From assembly GCF_000981895.1 (NCBI RefSeq), contig NZ_LATD01000096.1:1-40662 (forward strand): 40,662 nt of DNA, written 5' to 3'. This document shows, one piece after another, positions 7,535 through 16,121 of this stretch. A model generated the notes under the pieces. It saw only the letters and a list, made by a program, of their open reading frames with translations. It ran no database searches and was not told where the DNA came from. Position 1 is the stretch's first letter, and each line of letters opens with the position of its first letter. The stretch is from Streptomyces odonnellii. Lineage in GTDB: Bacteria > Actinomycetota > Actinomycetes > Streptomycetales > Streptomycetaceae. A program made the position numbers and the translations under genes.

Positions 7535-7989
7535 CGCAGCTCACCGTCCGTCGTGCCGCCGGACCCGGCGGCTCCGGCCGCGCCCGCGACCCCGGCGTGC
7601 TCGGCGGCCTTGCCACGGGTCTTGACGGCGTCCTCGGGCAGGTCCAGCTCGGGGCAGTCCTTCCACAGCCGCTCCAGGGCGTAGAAGACACGCTCCTCGC
7701 TGTGCTGCACATGCACGACGATGTCGACATAGTCGAGAAGGATCCAGCGGGCGTCGCGGTCTCCCTCGCGGCGCACCGGCTTGGCGCCGAGCTCCTTCTG
7801 GAGCCGCTCCTCGATCTCGTCGACGATCGACTTGACCTGGCGGTCGTTGGGCGCGGAGGCGAGGACGAAGGCATCGGTGATCGACAGCACATCGCTGACG
7901 TCGTAAGCGATGATGTCGTGCGCGAGCCGGTCGGCGGCCGCCTGTGCGGCGGCGTTCACAAGCTGGATGGAACGATCAGTAGCGGTCAC
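7531..7989 (-). CDS. rsfS: Ribosomal silencing factor RsfS
   Basis: RsfS (Iojap/DUF143 family) binds L14 on the large ribosomal subunit and blocks subunit joining when nutrients are short. The core is fully recognisable: KLAHDI-like segment LAHDIIAYDVSDVLSITDAFV, then NDRQVKSIVDEIEE, RWILLDYVDIVVHV and FYALERLW. The last 25 residues are an Ala/Gly-rich tail. GTG 7989 (TATDRSIQLV) is chosen because family members begin there; GTG 8043 would add 18 residues. The gene lies between the LCP gene and the histidine phosphatase, with which it overlaps by 4 bases. The nadD-rsfS linkage is widespread in bacteria. Confidence 0.94.
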   Translation of the reverse strand: MTATDRSIQLVNAAAQAAADRLAHDIIAYDVSDVLSITDAFVLASAPNDRQVKSIVDEIEERLQKELGAKPVRREGDRDARWILLDYVDIVVHVQHSEERVFYALERLWKDCPELDLPEDAVKTRGKAAEHAGVAGAAGAAGSGGTTDGELR

Positions 7990-8157
7990 AAGCAGGCTTT
8001 CGTCGACGGTTGGGGCGACATCCAGGATCTCACGCCCCGCCACTCCCCGGCACGGCCATAAACGGGGCCCTCCTCAAGGCGCACCGAGGCCCCGTTCCAA
8101 GGCCCCGCACCGAGACCGAGCCCCGGGGCCCCGTGCCAAGAGCGCTCACCGCTGCCC

Positions 8158-8227
8158 CGGCCGAACCGCCACGGGGGTCCCGGCCGAACCGCCACGGGGG
8201 TCCGGGCCGGGACCGCCGCAGGGGTCC
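8158..8227. repeat. Short tandem repeat between the LCP gene and rsfS
   Basis: Two exact 23-bp units (8158-8180 and 8181-8203, each beginning CGGCCGAACCGCC) are followed by a third degenerate unit at 8204-8227. They fill part of the ~260-base gap between the LCP stop and the rsfS start. No reading frame explains them. Confidence 0.85.
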
Positions 8228-8247
8228 CGGCCACAGCACCCGGGCGC

Positions 8248-10074
8248 CTACTCGATGCTCACCTTGTAGTCCTCGCCCAGCACCACCGAGACATCGGCGT
8301 TCGGGGCGGGGGTGCCCTTCTTCACCGCGCTCGTCGGCAGGCCCAGCGTCTTGGCGACCTCCACCGCCTGCGGCTTGTTCGCCTCGTCGCCATAGCTGAC
8401 CTGCGAGGACGTCAGCGCGGAACCGTTCCCGGCATCCACGAAGCCATAGCCGCCGTTGACCAGGGCGATCCGGGCGGACTCCGCCGCGTCCTCGTTCCCG
8501 CTCGCGTTCTTCACCCCGACCCGTACGGCGCTGCCCTTCTCCGGCGCGCTGACCGAACCGCCGAGGATGTCCTTGACCACACCGTTCGCGGCCTCGTCGC
8601 TGAGCGTGCCGTCCTCCTGCACGGGCAGGACCGTCGTCGTGTAGTCGCCGACCTTGGCGTGCTCGGCGAGCTTGGCGAGCGAGGCTCCGAGGTCCTTCTC
8701 GGGCAGTGAGGGGTCGAGGATCTGCGCCAGCGTCTCGACGGTGATCGTCGCGGCCTGCGGATCGTCCGACATCTTGCGCAGCACGCCCTGGAGCACCTGC
8801 CCGAACCGCTGGAGCTGCTTCGTCTCCGGCTCGCCCGGCCCGCGGTAGGTGGCGTACGCGACGGCCGTCCGACCGTTGAGCGTCTGGTCCGCGCCCTTCT
8901 TCACCACCGGCGGGTCGCCCTGCTTCGCGCCGGGCACCTCGATGTCGGTGGTCAGGTCGATGGTGCCGACCAGCTCGACGAGATTGTCCAGATACGGGGT
9001 GTCCAGCCGCCACGTGCCGGTGATCTTGGTGCCGAGCAGGGTGCCGATGGCCTCGCGGGTGCCGTCCGAACCGTCCTCGTCCACGGACTTGCCGAGCGTG
9101 GTGGAGGTGCCGTCGTCATTGGCGACCGCGAGGGAGTTGGGCAGCAGTACGGTCGTACCCCGGCCGGTCGTGGAGTTGTTGACCAGCAGGGCCGTGGAAG
9201 TGCCCTTCTGCTTGGTGTTGTGCAGGTGCACCACGATCACGTCGCGCTTCTGCGGTCCGGTGGCGGCGGCCTTCTTCTCCTCGGCCGCGGACAGGCCGGG
9301 CAGCTTGCCCGCGTACCAGAGGTAGCCGACGCCTCCGACGAGCGCCAGCGCGAGGACGACGATCAGCGCCACCACCCGGTTACGGCCCCGGCGCCGGGCC
9401 TCCTCGCGCCGCTCGGAGCGGCTCTCGGTGAACTTGAGCCAGTCGATGACGTCTTGCGAGTCCTCGTCCGGCTCCTCGATGAAGGAGAACTGCTCGGTCC
9501 GGTAGTCGCGGTCCTGCGCGCCCTCGCCGTCCTGGGACCCGTCGTGGTCCTGCGCGCCGGGGCGCCGTTGCCCGGGTACGGACGGCTGCCCGGCGGCGTC
9601 CGGCTCCTCCACCGCCCCGCCCACGGAAGGCTGTTGGTGCCCGACCTGCCCGACCTGCCCGACGTGCGGAGCCTGCCCGGCCTGCGGAGCCTGCTGCTGG
9701 TGCGGGATGCTCCACTGCTGCGTGGTGTCGACCGCGACAGGGGGCTGCCTGCCCGTCTCGTACGCCTGCTGCTGACCCGTGTCGTAGCCGTACCCGTACC
9801 CGTCGTACCCCTGCTGTTGCTGGGGCTGCTGATGCTGCTGGGTCTGCTGCGCGTAGGGGTCGTACTGCCCCTGGGACGGCGGCTGTTGGGGATGCTGGGG
9901 GTGCTGGGACTGCTGCGGCTGCTGCTGGGCGTACGGGTCGTATCCGTACCCCTGCTGCTGTTGGGGCTGTTGCGGCTGCTGGTACACCGGCTGCCCGTAC
10001 TCGTCGTACCCGACGAGCTGGGGCTGCGTGTAATACGGGTCGTACGGATCGTACGGCTGCTGCTGGTCGTTCAC
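8248..10074 (-). CDS. LCP (LytR-CpsA-Psr) family protein with Q/Y/P-rich N-terminus and LytR_C domain
   Basis: LCP proteins attach wall polymers from lipid carriers to peptidoglycan outside the membrane. This 608-residue protein has a cytoplasmic Gln/Tyr/Pro-rich tail (residues ~1-110, with repeats such as YDPYAQQ), an acidic linker, one membrane helix (about 231-254, VALIVVLALALVGGVGYLW), an LCP-like region (~275-420) and a C-terminal LytR_C domain (~516-608). The usual LCP catalytic stretch (IPRDT) is replaced by LLPNS near residue 310, so the canonical Arg is not visible. Start is GTG 10074, 27 bases after nadD. By position it matches what I recall as PdtA of S. coelicolor, linked to a wall glycopolymer. 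The symbol is withheld because I cannot align the proteins. Confidence 0.82.
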   Translation of the reverse strand: MNDQQQPYDPYDPYYTQPQLVGYDEYGQPVYQQPQQPQQQQGYGYDPYAQQQPQQSQHPQHPQQPPSQGQYDPYAQQTQQHQQPQQQQGYDGYGYGYDTGQQQAYETGRQPPVAVDTTQQWSIPHQQQAPQAGQAPHVGQVGQVGHQQPSVGGAVEEPDAAGQPSVPGQRRPGAQDHDGSQDGEGAQDRDYRTEQFSFIEEPDEDSQDVIDWLKFTESRSERREEARRRGRNRVVALIVVLALALVGGVGYLWYAGKLPGLSAAEEKKAAATGPQKRDVIVVHLHNTKQKGTSTALLVNNSTTGRGTTVLLPNSLAVANDDGTSTTLGKSVDEDGSDGTREAIGTLLGTKITGTWRLDTPYLDNLVELVGTIDLTTDIEVPGAKQGDPPVVKKGADQTLNGRTAVAYATYRGPGEPETKQLQRFGQVLQGVLRKMSDDPQAATITVETLAQILDPSLPEKDLGASLAKLAEHAKVGDYTTTVLPVQEDGTLSDEAANGVVKDILGGSVSAPEKGSAVRVGVKNASGNEDAAESARIALVNGGYGFVDAGNGSALTSSQVSYGDEANKPQAVEVAKTLGLPTSAVKKGTPAPNADVSVVLGEDYKVSIE

Positions 10075-10101
10075 CGGTGCCCCTCTCCGTGGCTCAGTCG
10101 C

Positions 10102-10767
10102 TCATGCGCCGCGGTACAACTGCCGTTTGTCGATGTAGCGCACCACACCGTCGGGCACCAAGTACCAGACAGGATCGCCCTTCGCGACCCTCTCCCGGCA
10201 GTCGGTCGACGAGATCGCCAGCGCCGGGATCTCCACCAGGGACACCCCGCCCTTCGGCAGTCCGTCGGCCGACAGATCGTGCCCCGGCCGTGTGACACCG
10301 ATGAAGTGGGCGAGCGAGAACAGCTCTTCGTGATTCCGCCAGCTCAGGATCTGGGAGAGCGCGTCGGCCCCGGTGATGAAGAAGAGATCCGCGTCACCGT
10401 GCAGGGACCGCAGGTCCCGCAGCGTGTCGATCGTATAGGTCGGGCCGCCGCGGTCGATGTCGCTGCGGCTGACCGAGAACTGCGGATTGGACGCGGTGGC
10501 GATGACCGTCATCAGATAGCGGTCCTCGGCCGGGGACACCGCGCGCTGGGTCTTCTGCCAGGGCTGCCCGGTCGGCACGAACACCACCTCGTCGAGATGG
10601 AACAGCGCCGCCACCTCGCTGGCCGCCACCAGGTGTCCATGGTGGATCGGGTCGAAGGTCCCGCCCATCACACCCAGTCGGCGCCTGGCCCGGCTCTCGG
10701 GCCGGCCCAGGCCGGAGCCGGCTCCGGTCGCGTGGCCGGTGCCGGCGGACGCTCGCTGCTCTCCCAT
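10102..10767 (-). CDS. nadD: Nicotinate-nucleotide adenylyltransferase NadD
   Basis: NadD joins ATP and nicotinate mononucleotide to give deamido-NAD, a step of NAD synthesis shared by the de novo and salvage routes. The 221-residue protein has the nucleotidyltransferase motif [11 protein letters not shown] (residues 35-45) and the C-terminal ISST motif in [16 protein letters not shown] 10767 gives a 30-residue low-complexity N-terminus before the fold; a start nearer to VMGGTFDP would also fit the family. It is followed by the LCP gene and rsfS in the same direction. Confidence 0.94.
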   Translation of the reverse strand: MGEQRASAGTGHATGAGSGLGRPESRARRRLGVMGGTFDPIHHGHLVAASEVAALFHLDEVVFVPTGQPWQKTQRAVSPAEDRYLMTVIATASNPQFSVSRSDIDRGGPTYTIDTLRDLRSLHGDADLFFITGADALSQILSWRNHEELFSLAHFIGVTRPGHDLSADGLPKGGVSLVEIPALAISSTDCRERVAKGDPVWYLVPDGVVRYIDKRQLYRGA

Positions 10768-10805
10768 GCGTGCAGAGCCTACTTGCACCGGGTTACGGGC
10801 CGGGG

Positions 10806-10967
10806 TCAGCGGTCGCGGTTGAACCGGGTGGTGATCCACAGCAGCAGAAGCAGCCCGAACAGCGCCCCGCCGCCGATGAGGTACGGGCTGAGGCTTTCGT
10901 GGTTACCGCCCTGTTCGGCGCCCTCGGCGAGCATGACCAGGTTGGCGGCGGTGCCGTTGAGGCTCAT
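10806..10967 (-). CDS. Small single-pass membrane protein (53 aa)
   Basis: A 53-residue frame from ATG 10967 to TGA 10806 encodes a hydrophilic N-terminus ([16 protein letters not shown]), a membrane helix ([17 protein letters not shown]) and a short basic end (RFNRDR). It lies 38 bases upstream of nadD in the same direction. I recognise it as a conserved small protein ahead of nadD in streptomycetes. Function unknown. Confidence 0.82.
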   Translation of the reverse strand: MSLNGTAANLVMLAEGAEQGGNHESLSPYLIGGGALFGLLLLLWITTRFNRDR

Positions 10968-11060
10968 CTTCAGCAGGCCCTATCCATCGTGTCGGACATC
11001 GTGTCGTAGCGAGACTTCGCGCACATCGTATGCGGGGCCCGCGGACACGCTCACGCCGAC

Positions 11061-11294
11061 TCAGTCGTTGCGCTTCTCGGCGACTCGCTCGTTGTGGTTG
11101 CCGGGGCCCTTTCCGGGCTCCTCGGGACCTTCCCCGGATCCGTTGTCGCGGTATCCGCGCAGCAGGAACCACGCGAGGAAGACGGCTCCCACCATCGAGA
11201 CGGCGAGCACGATCCGCAGTGTGTCGCCGGGTCCCTGCCCGTCGGTGGCCGCGGTGAGACGGGTGACGGCGAGCAGTGTGGCGGTGTCCGGCAT
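11061..11294 (-). CDS. Small single-pass membrane protein (77 aa)
   Basis: The frame starts at ATG 11294 with GAGGAG nine bases upstream and ends at 11061. The 77 residues comprise a short N-terminus, one membrane helix (LRIVLAVSMVGAVFLAWFLL) and a hydrophilic Gly/Glu/Asn-rich tail. It is the first of three same-direction genes (with the 53-residue protein and nadD) and is divergent from the M48 peptidase gene. The strong ribosome-binding site and membrane helix support a real gene. No function can be assigned. Confidence 0.8.
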   Translation of the reverse strand: MPDTATLLAVTRLTAATDGQGPGDTLRIVLAVSMVGAVFLAWFLLRGYRDNGSGEGPEEPGKGPGNHNERVAEKRND

Positions 11295-11471
11295 GGCGGT
11301 TGCGCTCCTCGGTGGTCGGTGGCACGCCCCGGTCGTTCCGGCCGGCGCCCGCGGGCGCTCCCCGGGAATCGCGGCCGCGGCCCCCCTCCACACCGTAGAC
11401 CCACCCCATAGGCTGGATCGGGTCAGGGGGACGAGCCTTGGACTCGTAGGAAGCAGGAAGCGGGGACATCC

Positions 11472-12590
11472 ATGACCGAAGCCGAAGACAACCGCGAGCG
11501 GGACGCACTCCACCGGGACGCACTCCACAAGAATGTGCCGAGCAGGCAGCGCAAGCGCTTCCCCGGTATCTCCTCGCGGGCCTACGAACACCCCGCGGAC
11601 CGCTCGGCGCTGGTGGCGCTGCGCAAGCTCAGCGGGTTCGACACCGTGTTCAAGGCGATGAGCGCGCTGCTGCCGGAGCGGAGCCTGCGGCTCCTCTTCC
11701 TCTCCGACTCGGTACGGGTGAGCGACGCGCAGTTCGCGCATCTGCACGCCATGCTGCGGGACGCCTGTTACATCCTGGATCTGGAGAAGGTCCCGGCCAT
11801 GTATGTGGCGCAGGACCCCAAGCCCAACGCGATGTGCATCGGACTGGACGAGCCGATCATCGTGGTCACCACCGGGCTGGTGGAGCTGCTCGACGAGGAG
11901 GAGATGCGGGCGGTCGTCGGCCATGAGGTGGGGCATGCCCTCTCCGGTCACTCCGTCTACCGCACGATCCTGCTGTTCCTGACCAATCTGGCCCTCAAGG
12001 TCGCCTGGATCCCGCTGGGCAATGTCGCGATCATGGCGATCGTCACGGCGCTCCGGGAGTGGTTCCGCAAGTCCGAGCTGTCGGCGGACCGGGCCGGGCT
12101 GCTGGTCGGGCAGGATGTACGGGCCTCGATGCGCGGACTGATGAAGATCGCCGGGGGCAACCATCTGCACGAGATGAACGTGGACGCGTTCCTGGCGCAG
12201 GCCGAGGAGTACGAGGCGGCCGGCGATCTGCGCGACTCGGTGCTCAAGATCCTGAACGTACTGCCGCGTACGCACCCCTTCACCACCGTGCGGGCCGCCG
12301 AGCTGAAGAAGTGGGCGGAGAGCCGCGACTACCAGCGGATCATGGACGGTCACTATCCGCGCCGCGACGAGGACAAGGACACCTCGGTCACGGACTCCTT
12401 CCGTGACTCGGCCGCGCATTACGCGGACACGGTGCGCGGGAGCAAGGACCCGCTGATGAAGCTGGTGGGCGACATCGCGGGCGGCGCGGGGGATCTCGGC
12501 GGGAAGCTGCGGGACGTCTTCACGGGCGGCAGCAGTGGCGGTGGCAATGGCAGTGGCGGTACGGAGACCGGCTCGGGGGACAAGAAGTAA
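11472..12590 (+). CDS. M48-family zinc metallopeptidase
   Basis: The 372-residue protein belongs to the M48 (Ste24/HtpX-like) peptidases. The zinc motif is HEVGH at residues 151-155, with GLVELLDEEEMRAV just before it and the third ligand Glu in SELSADRAG (E202). Moderately hydrophobic helices lie between about residues 163 and 195. There is no N-terminal signal peptide, so the active site probably faces the cytoplasm or membrane surface. The last 40 residues are Gly/Ser/Lys-rich and disordered. ATG 11472 has GGGGAC upstream. It is divergent from the 77-residue membrane protein gene. The substrate is not known. Confidence 0.9.
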   Translation: MTEAEDNRERDALHRDALHKNVPSRQRKRFPGISSRAYEHPADRSALVALRKLSGFDTVFKAMSALLPERSLRLLFLSDSVRVSDAQFAHLHAMLRDACYILDLEKVPAMYVAQDPKPNAMCIGLDEPIIVVTTGLVELLDEEEMRAVVGHEVGHALSGHSVYRTILLFLTNLALKVAWIPLGNVAIMAIVTALREWFRKSELSADRAGLLVGQDVRASMRGLMKIAGGNHLHEMNVDAFLAQAEEYEAAGDLRDSVLKILNVLPRTHPFTTVRAAELKKWAESRDYQRIMDGHYPRRDEDKDTSVTDSFRDSAAHYADTVRGSKDPLMKLVGDIAGGAGDLGGKLRDVFTGGSSGGGNGSGGTETGSGDKK

Positions 12591-12606
12591 CGGGTCCGGC
12601 CGGTCT

Positions 12607-12627
12607 GTCCTCAAGCGCCGGACGGGC
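12607..12627 (+). repeat. Copy of a dispersed palindromic half-element
   Basis: The segment containing TCAAGCGCCGGACGGGC matches, with one change, the minus-strand sequence at 30534-30554, where it forms a hairpin. It lies between the convergent M48 and membrane-protein genes. From memory, this sequence type recurs in intergenic regions of many Streptomyces. Confidence 0.6.
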
Positions 12628-12656
12628 GTCATCTGACTCTGACGTCACGGCTCACG

Positions 12657-13760
12657 TCACGGGTTCGGCTGGGCCGTGCCGGCCAGAGTGCCGCACAGCG
12701 CCGTATCGGCCGGGCCCGTGGCGTACGGGTCCGTGCCCGCCGGGTCGTCCGGCTTGGCCCGCTCCCCCGCGAGCAGCGGCCGCAGCGTCGCCGGCGCCTC
12801 GGCCGTGCACGCCTGCGGGCCCGCGAGCACATCGCTGCTCAGCACCTCCGTACGGTGCTTCAGCAGGTCCTCCACATCGAACCGGAACCGCATCTCGCGC
12901 CGTACGGTGAACAGCGACGCGTCCCGCACCGGCCGGGCCGCCGAAGCCGCCGGTCGCAGCGCGTACACGAAGACATGCTCCGAGACGACCTCCAGCGTCC
13001 CGGCCGAGGTCTGCTCGTACCGCAGCGTCCCGTGTGCGCGCACCCCGCTGCCGGCCGGTACGGCCTTCGCCGGGTCGAACCGTACGAGCCAGCCGGCCGG
13101 GGAGTGCCGGCCGTCATTGGCGGGCGCGGAGAAGCTGCGGTCGAACTGCGGAAGCTGGTCGGGGTCGAGCAGCACCCGCACCGGCCGCACCGTATGGCCC
13201 GCGAGGACGTCCGGGTCCATCGAGGACGCCACGAGATAGTCCTTGACGGTGGTCAGCGCGGCCATCACCTGGCCCTCGGAGAAGTCCCCGGTGTCCCGGG
13301 CCGCGGGCAGCGCGACCCCGGCCGCCCCCTCCCGGAACTGCGCCGCCGGGCTGCGCGCGAAGAGATCGTCGGGTGCCCCGCCCGGTACCCGGTCGCGCGG
13401 GGCCAGCGGGACGACCGCCATCCGTGCCTGCGGCACGGTGCCCGCCGTGATGGGCCGGTACGGATTGCGCAGACCGAGATAGATCGCGGAGCCGAAGGCC
13501 AGGACGATCACCAGCAGGAGGAGGAGCAGCCGCTTGGGGCCGTTCCGGAATCCGGAACGTCTGAAACGCCGTTTAGGCGGGGGCGGCGGAACCCGTCGTA
13601 CGGCATGGCTGTGGTCCTTCATCCGCTCCTTGGCGGAGGCCTCACGGAGCCGGGCAGCTCGGATGAACGACTCGTCGAAATCGACGGACCCGTACTCGTC
13701 GTCACCTCCGCCGGGGAGCCCCTCAGGTTCCCCTTCGGGTGGGTCTCCACGCCCTGCCAT
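12657..13760 (-). CDS. Single-pass membrane protein with large extracytoplasmic domain (conserved hypothetical)
   Basis: The 367-residue protein has a cytoplasmic N-terminus with the segment VDFDESFIRAARLREAS followed by Pro- and Arg-rich residues, one membrane helix at about 77-95 (RLLLLLLVIVLAFGSAIYL) and an external domain of about 270 residues with two Cys near its end (QACTAEA, TALCGTL) that could form a disulphide. It follows the 196-residue membrane protein gene in the same direction after a ~200-base gap that holds two hairpins. The two proteins share the same N-terminal motif. I recognise it as a conserved Streptomyces membrane protein. Its location between LCP/nadD and proA suggests, but does not prove, a role in the cell envelope. 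Confidence 0.85.
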   Translation of the reverse strand: MAGRGDPPEGEPEGLPGGGDDEYGSVDFDESFIRAARLREASAKERMKDHSHAVRRVPPPPPKRRFRRSGFRNGPKRLLLLLLVIVLAFGSAIYLGLRNPYRPITAGTVPQARMAVVPLAPRDRVPGGAPDDLFARSPAAQFREGAAGVALPAARDTGDFSEGQVMAALTTVKDYLVASSMDPDVLAGHTVRPVRVLLDPDQLPQFDRSFSAPANDGRHSPAGWLVRFDPAKAVPAGSGVRAHGTLRYEQTSAGTLEVVSEHVFVYALRPAASAARPVRDASLFTVRREMRFRFDVEDLLKHRTEVLSSDVLAGPQACTAEAPATLRPLLAGERAKPDDPAGTDPYATGPADTALCGTLAGTAQPNP

Positions 13761-13850
13761 ACCTTCAGGGTAGGTCGGCGGGGGCGATCGTAAACGCTCG
13801 GCCGCGAGTCAAGTGCCGGTACGGGCACGTTCCGCCGTTCGGGTGAAAAC

Positions 13851-13885
13851 CCGGAAACCCAAAGGAATTTCAGCCGGGTTTCCGG
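13851..13885 (-). terminator. Inverted repeat between two membrane-protein genes
   Basis: Arms CCGGAAACCC (13851-13860) and GGGTTTCCGG (13876-13885) are perfect 10-bp complements with a 15-base spacer. On the minus strand the stem is followed by GTTTTC, so it may terminate or attenuate readthrough from the 196-residue gene into the 367-residue gene. A smaller GAAA-tetraloop hairpin (13840-13853) overlaps its last three bases. Confidence 0.5.
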
Positions 13886-13958
13886 CCTGATTCCAACGGT
13901 GTTCCCGAAGGGGATACGGGCCGCTCCCGCAGACATGCGGAACGTGTCGGGCGGACGC

Positions 13959-14549
13959 TCAGGGCGTATGCGGAACCGCGGAGAGCAGTGGCGCGGAAGG
14001 CACCGCGGAGACCGACACCGAGACACTGGGCCCGACCGGACCCGGCTTGTCGATCCCGCTGCTGGCGGGCTGCGGCACCTGGTCGTCGCGGCTGCTGGAG
14101 GCGCCGCGGTAGACGGCGGTGAAGGCCAGCGCGACCATCCCGACGCCCATCAGCAGCGCGAGCAGCCAGGCGACCGGCCGGTGCCAGCGGGCGGTGCCGC
14201 GGTACGGGCGCAGAGCGCCGCCATGGCGTCCGTACGGGCCCGAGAAGCCGTCCGGGTCGTCGGGGTCGTACTCGCCGTCGTACGGGTACTCACCGCCGTA
14301 CACGCCGTCCCGGCCGTACAGCTCGTCCTCTGGCGGTCCTCCGCCGGCCCTCGCGCGGGCCGCCTCGGCCTCCGCGCGCGCCTGGGCGGCGGCGAGCAGC
14401 CGCTCGACTGCGGAGGGTTCATGGACGGGTGCCGACCGGACGAAGTCCTCGTCGAACACCACGGAGGCGAACTCCTCGTCCGAGCCTCCGCGGTCGTCGT
14501 CGGGCTCCCGGCCGTCCGGGAACGGCCTGCCCCCCACGTCGTCCGGCAC
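13959..14549 (-). CDS. Single-pass membrane protein (conserved hypothetical, 196 aa)
   Basis: The protein has an acidic cytoplasmic half beginning around SDEEFASVVFDEDFVRSA and SAVERLLAAAQARAEAEAARA, a Tyr/Gly/Asp-rich linker (repeats of YDGEYDPDD type), one membrane helix at about 127-147 (VAWLLALLMGVGMVALAFTAV) and a short Ser/Val/Pro-rich external tail. The N-terminal FDE-x-F-x-R ... E-x-SA-x-ER pattern is shared with the next gene. The position next to proA is conserved in S. coelicolor as I recall it. No enzymatic motif is seen. A scaffold role in an envelope complex would be inference. Confidence 0.82.
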   Translation of the reverse strand: MPDDVGGRPFPDGREPDDDRGGSDEEFASVVFDEDFVRSAPVHEPSAVERLLAAAQARAEAEAARARAGGGPPEDELYGRDGVYGGEYPYDGEYDPDDPDGFSGPYGRHGGALRPYRGTARWHRPVAWLLALLMGVGMVALAFTAVYRGASSSRDDQVPQPASSGIDKPGPVGPSVSVSVSAVPSAPLLSAVPHTP

Positions 14550-14672
14550 CTCTTCAGAGTAGACCTGGGCCGCCGTTTTGGGCAGGCCGAGTCCGAACTC
14601 TCCCAGCTTCGTTCACCACACCCGCCCCGCCGGTCACCGCGGCCCCACCGGCCCCGGCCACCGGGCGGGCGC

Positions 14673-15956
14673 CTACCGGATGTGGCCGTCGCCCGTGACG
14701 ATGTACTTGGTCGACGTCAGCTCGGGCAGCCCCATCGGGCCCCTCGCGTGCAGCTTCTGCGTGGAGATCCCGATCTCGGCGCCGAAGCCGAACTGGCCGC
14801 CGTCCGTGAACCGTGTGGACGCGTTCACAGCGACCGTCGTGGAATCGACCAGCCGGGTGAATTGCCGGGCGGCGGCCTGCGAGGTGGTGACGATCGCCTC
14901 CGTATGGCCGGACGACCAGAGCCGGATGTGCGCGACGGCCGCGTCCAGCGAGTCCACCACCGCGGCGGCGATGTCGTACGAGAGGTACTCGGTCTCCCAG
15001 TCCTCCGCGGTGGCCGCCACGACCCGCGCCTTGGATCCCTCCGCGTACGCCAGCACCCGCTCGTCGGCGTGCACGGTCACCCCGGCGTCGGCGAGCGCGT
15101 CCAGCGCGCGCGGCAGGAACACCGCCGCGATGTCCTGGTGGACGAGAAGGGTCTCGGCGGCGTTGCAGACACTGGGCCGCTGCGCCTTGGAGTTGATCAG
15201 GATCTCGACGGCCATGTCCAGATCGGTCTCGGCGTCGACATACACATGGCAGTTGCCGGTGCCGGTCTCGATGACGGGCACGCTGGACCCCTCGACGACC
15301 GTACGGATCAGGGAGGCGCCGCCGCGCGGGATCAGTACGTCGACGAGTCCGCGGGCCCGCATCAGCTCCTGTACGGACTCCCGGCCCTCGCCCGGTACGA
15401 GCTGGACGGCGTCCGCGGGCAGTCCGGCGCCGCCGACGGCGTCGCGCAGCACCCGGACGAGTGCCGTGTTCGAGGAGCGTGCGGAGGACGAACCCCGCAG
15501 CAGGACGGCGTTGCCCGACTTCAGACAGAGCGCGGCGGCGTCGACGGTGACATTGGGGCGGGCCTCGTAGATGATCCCGACCACCCCGAGCGGCACCCGG
15601 ACCTGACGCAGATCGATCCCGTTCGGCAGCGTCGAGCCGCGGACGACCTCGCCGACCGGGTCGGGCAGCGCCGCCACGTCCCGTACGTCCGCGGCGATGG
15701 CCCGTACCCGTTCGGGGGTCAGGGTCAGCCGGTCGATGACCGCCTCGCTCGTCCCGGCCTCCCGGGCGCGGCCGAAGTCCTCGGCGTTGGCCGTGACGAT
15801 CTCGTGCGTACGGACCTCCAGCGCGTCCGCGATCGCCAGCAGTGCGTCGTCCTTGGCCGCGCGCGGCAGCGGCGCGAGGTCTGCGGCCGCCGCGCGGGAC
15901 CGGTAGGCGGCCCTGGCGACCGGGGAGAGGTTGTCGTACGGCGAAAGCGAGGTCAT
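14673..15956 (-). CDS. proA: Gamma-glutamyl phosphate reductase ProA
   Basis: ProA reduces gamma-glutamyl phosphate with NADPH to glutamate semialdehyde, the second step of proline synthesis from glutamate. The 427-residue protein has the aldehyde-dehydrogenase-like core: [14 protein letters not shown], the catalytic Cys in [12 protein letters not shown] and the C-terminal segment [25 protein letters not shown] 15956 (MTSLSPYDN) matches family length; the frame is open 27 codons further. ProB is encoded upstream in the same direction, separated by a small conserved gene. Confidence 0.97.
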   Translation of the reverse strand: MTSLSPYDNLSPVARAAYRSRAAAADLAPLPRAAKDDALLAIADALEVRTHEIVTANAEDFGRAREAGTSEAVIDRLTLTPERVRAIAADVRDVAALPDPVGEVVRGSTLPNGIDLRQVRVPLGVVGIIYEARPNVTVDAAALCLKSGNAVLLRGSSSARSSNTALVRVLRDAVGGAGLPADAVQLVPGEGRESVQELMRARGLVDVLIPRGGASLIRTVVEGSSVPVIETGTGNCHVYVDAETDLDMAVEILINSKAQRPSVCNAAETLLVHQDIAAVFLPRALDALADAGVTVHADERVLAYAEGSKARVVAATAEDWETEYLSYDIAAAVVDSLDAAVAHIRLWSSGHTEAIVTTSQAAARQFTRLVDSTTVAVNASTRFTDGGQFGFGAEIGISTQKLHARGPMGLPELTSTKYIVTGDGHIR

Positions 15957-16121
15957 GCCCGCAGGGTAGTGCGACTCCTGCGGGCATTCCGCTCGTATTC
16001 CGTACTCCGAGACACTTCCGAAAGCGCTTCCGGCCATCGCGCGCGGACACCGGAACCCGGCACCGGGCCGGGACGGACGGCCGCGTACGAGGTCAGGCCG
16101 CGCAAGTGGCCGGAGCCGGAG

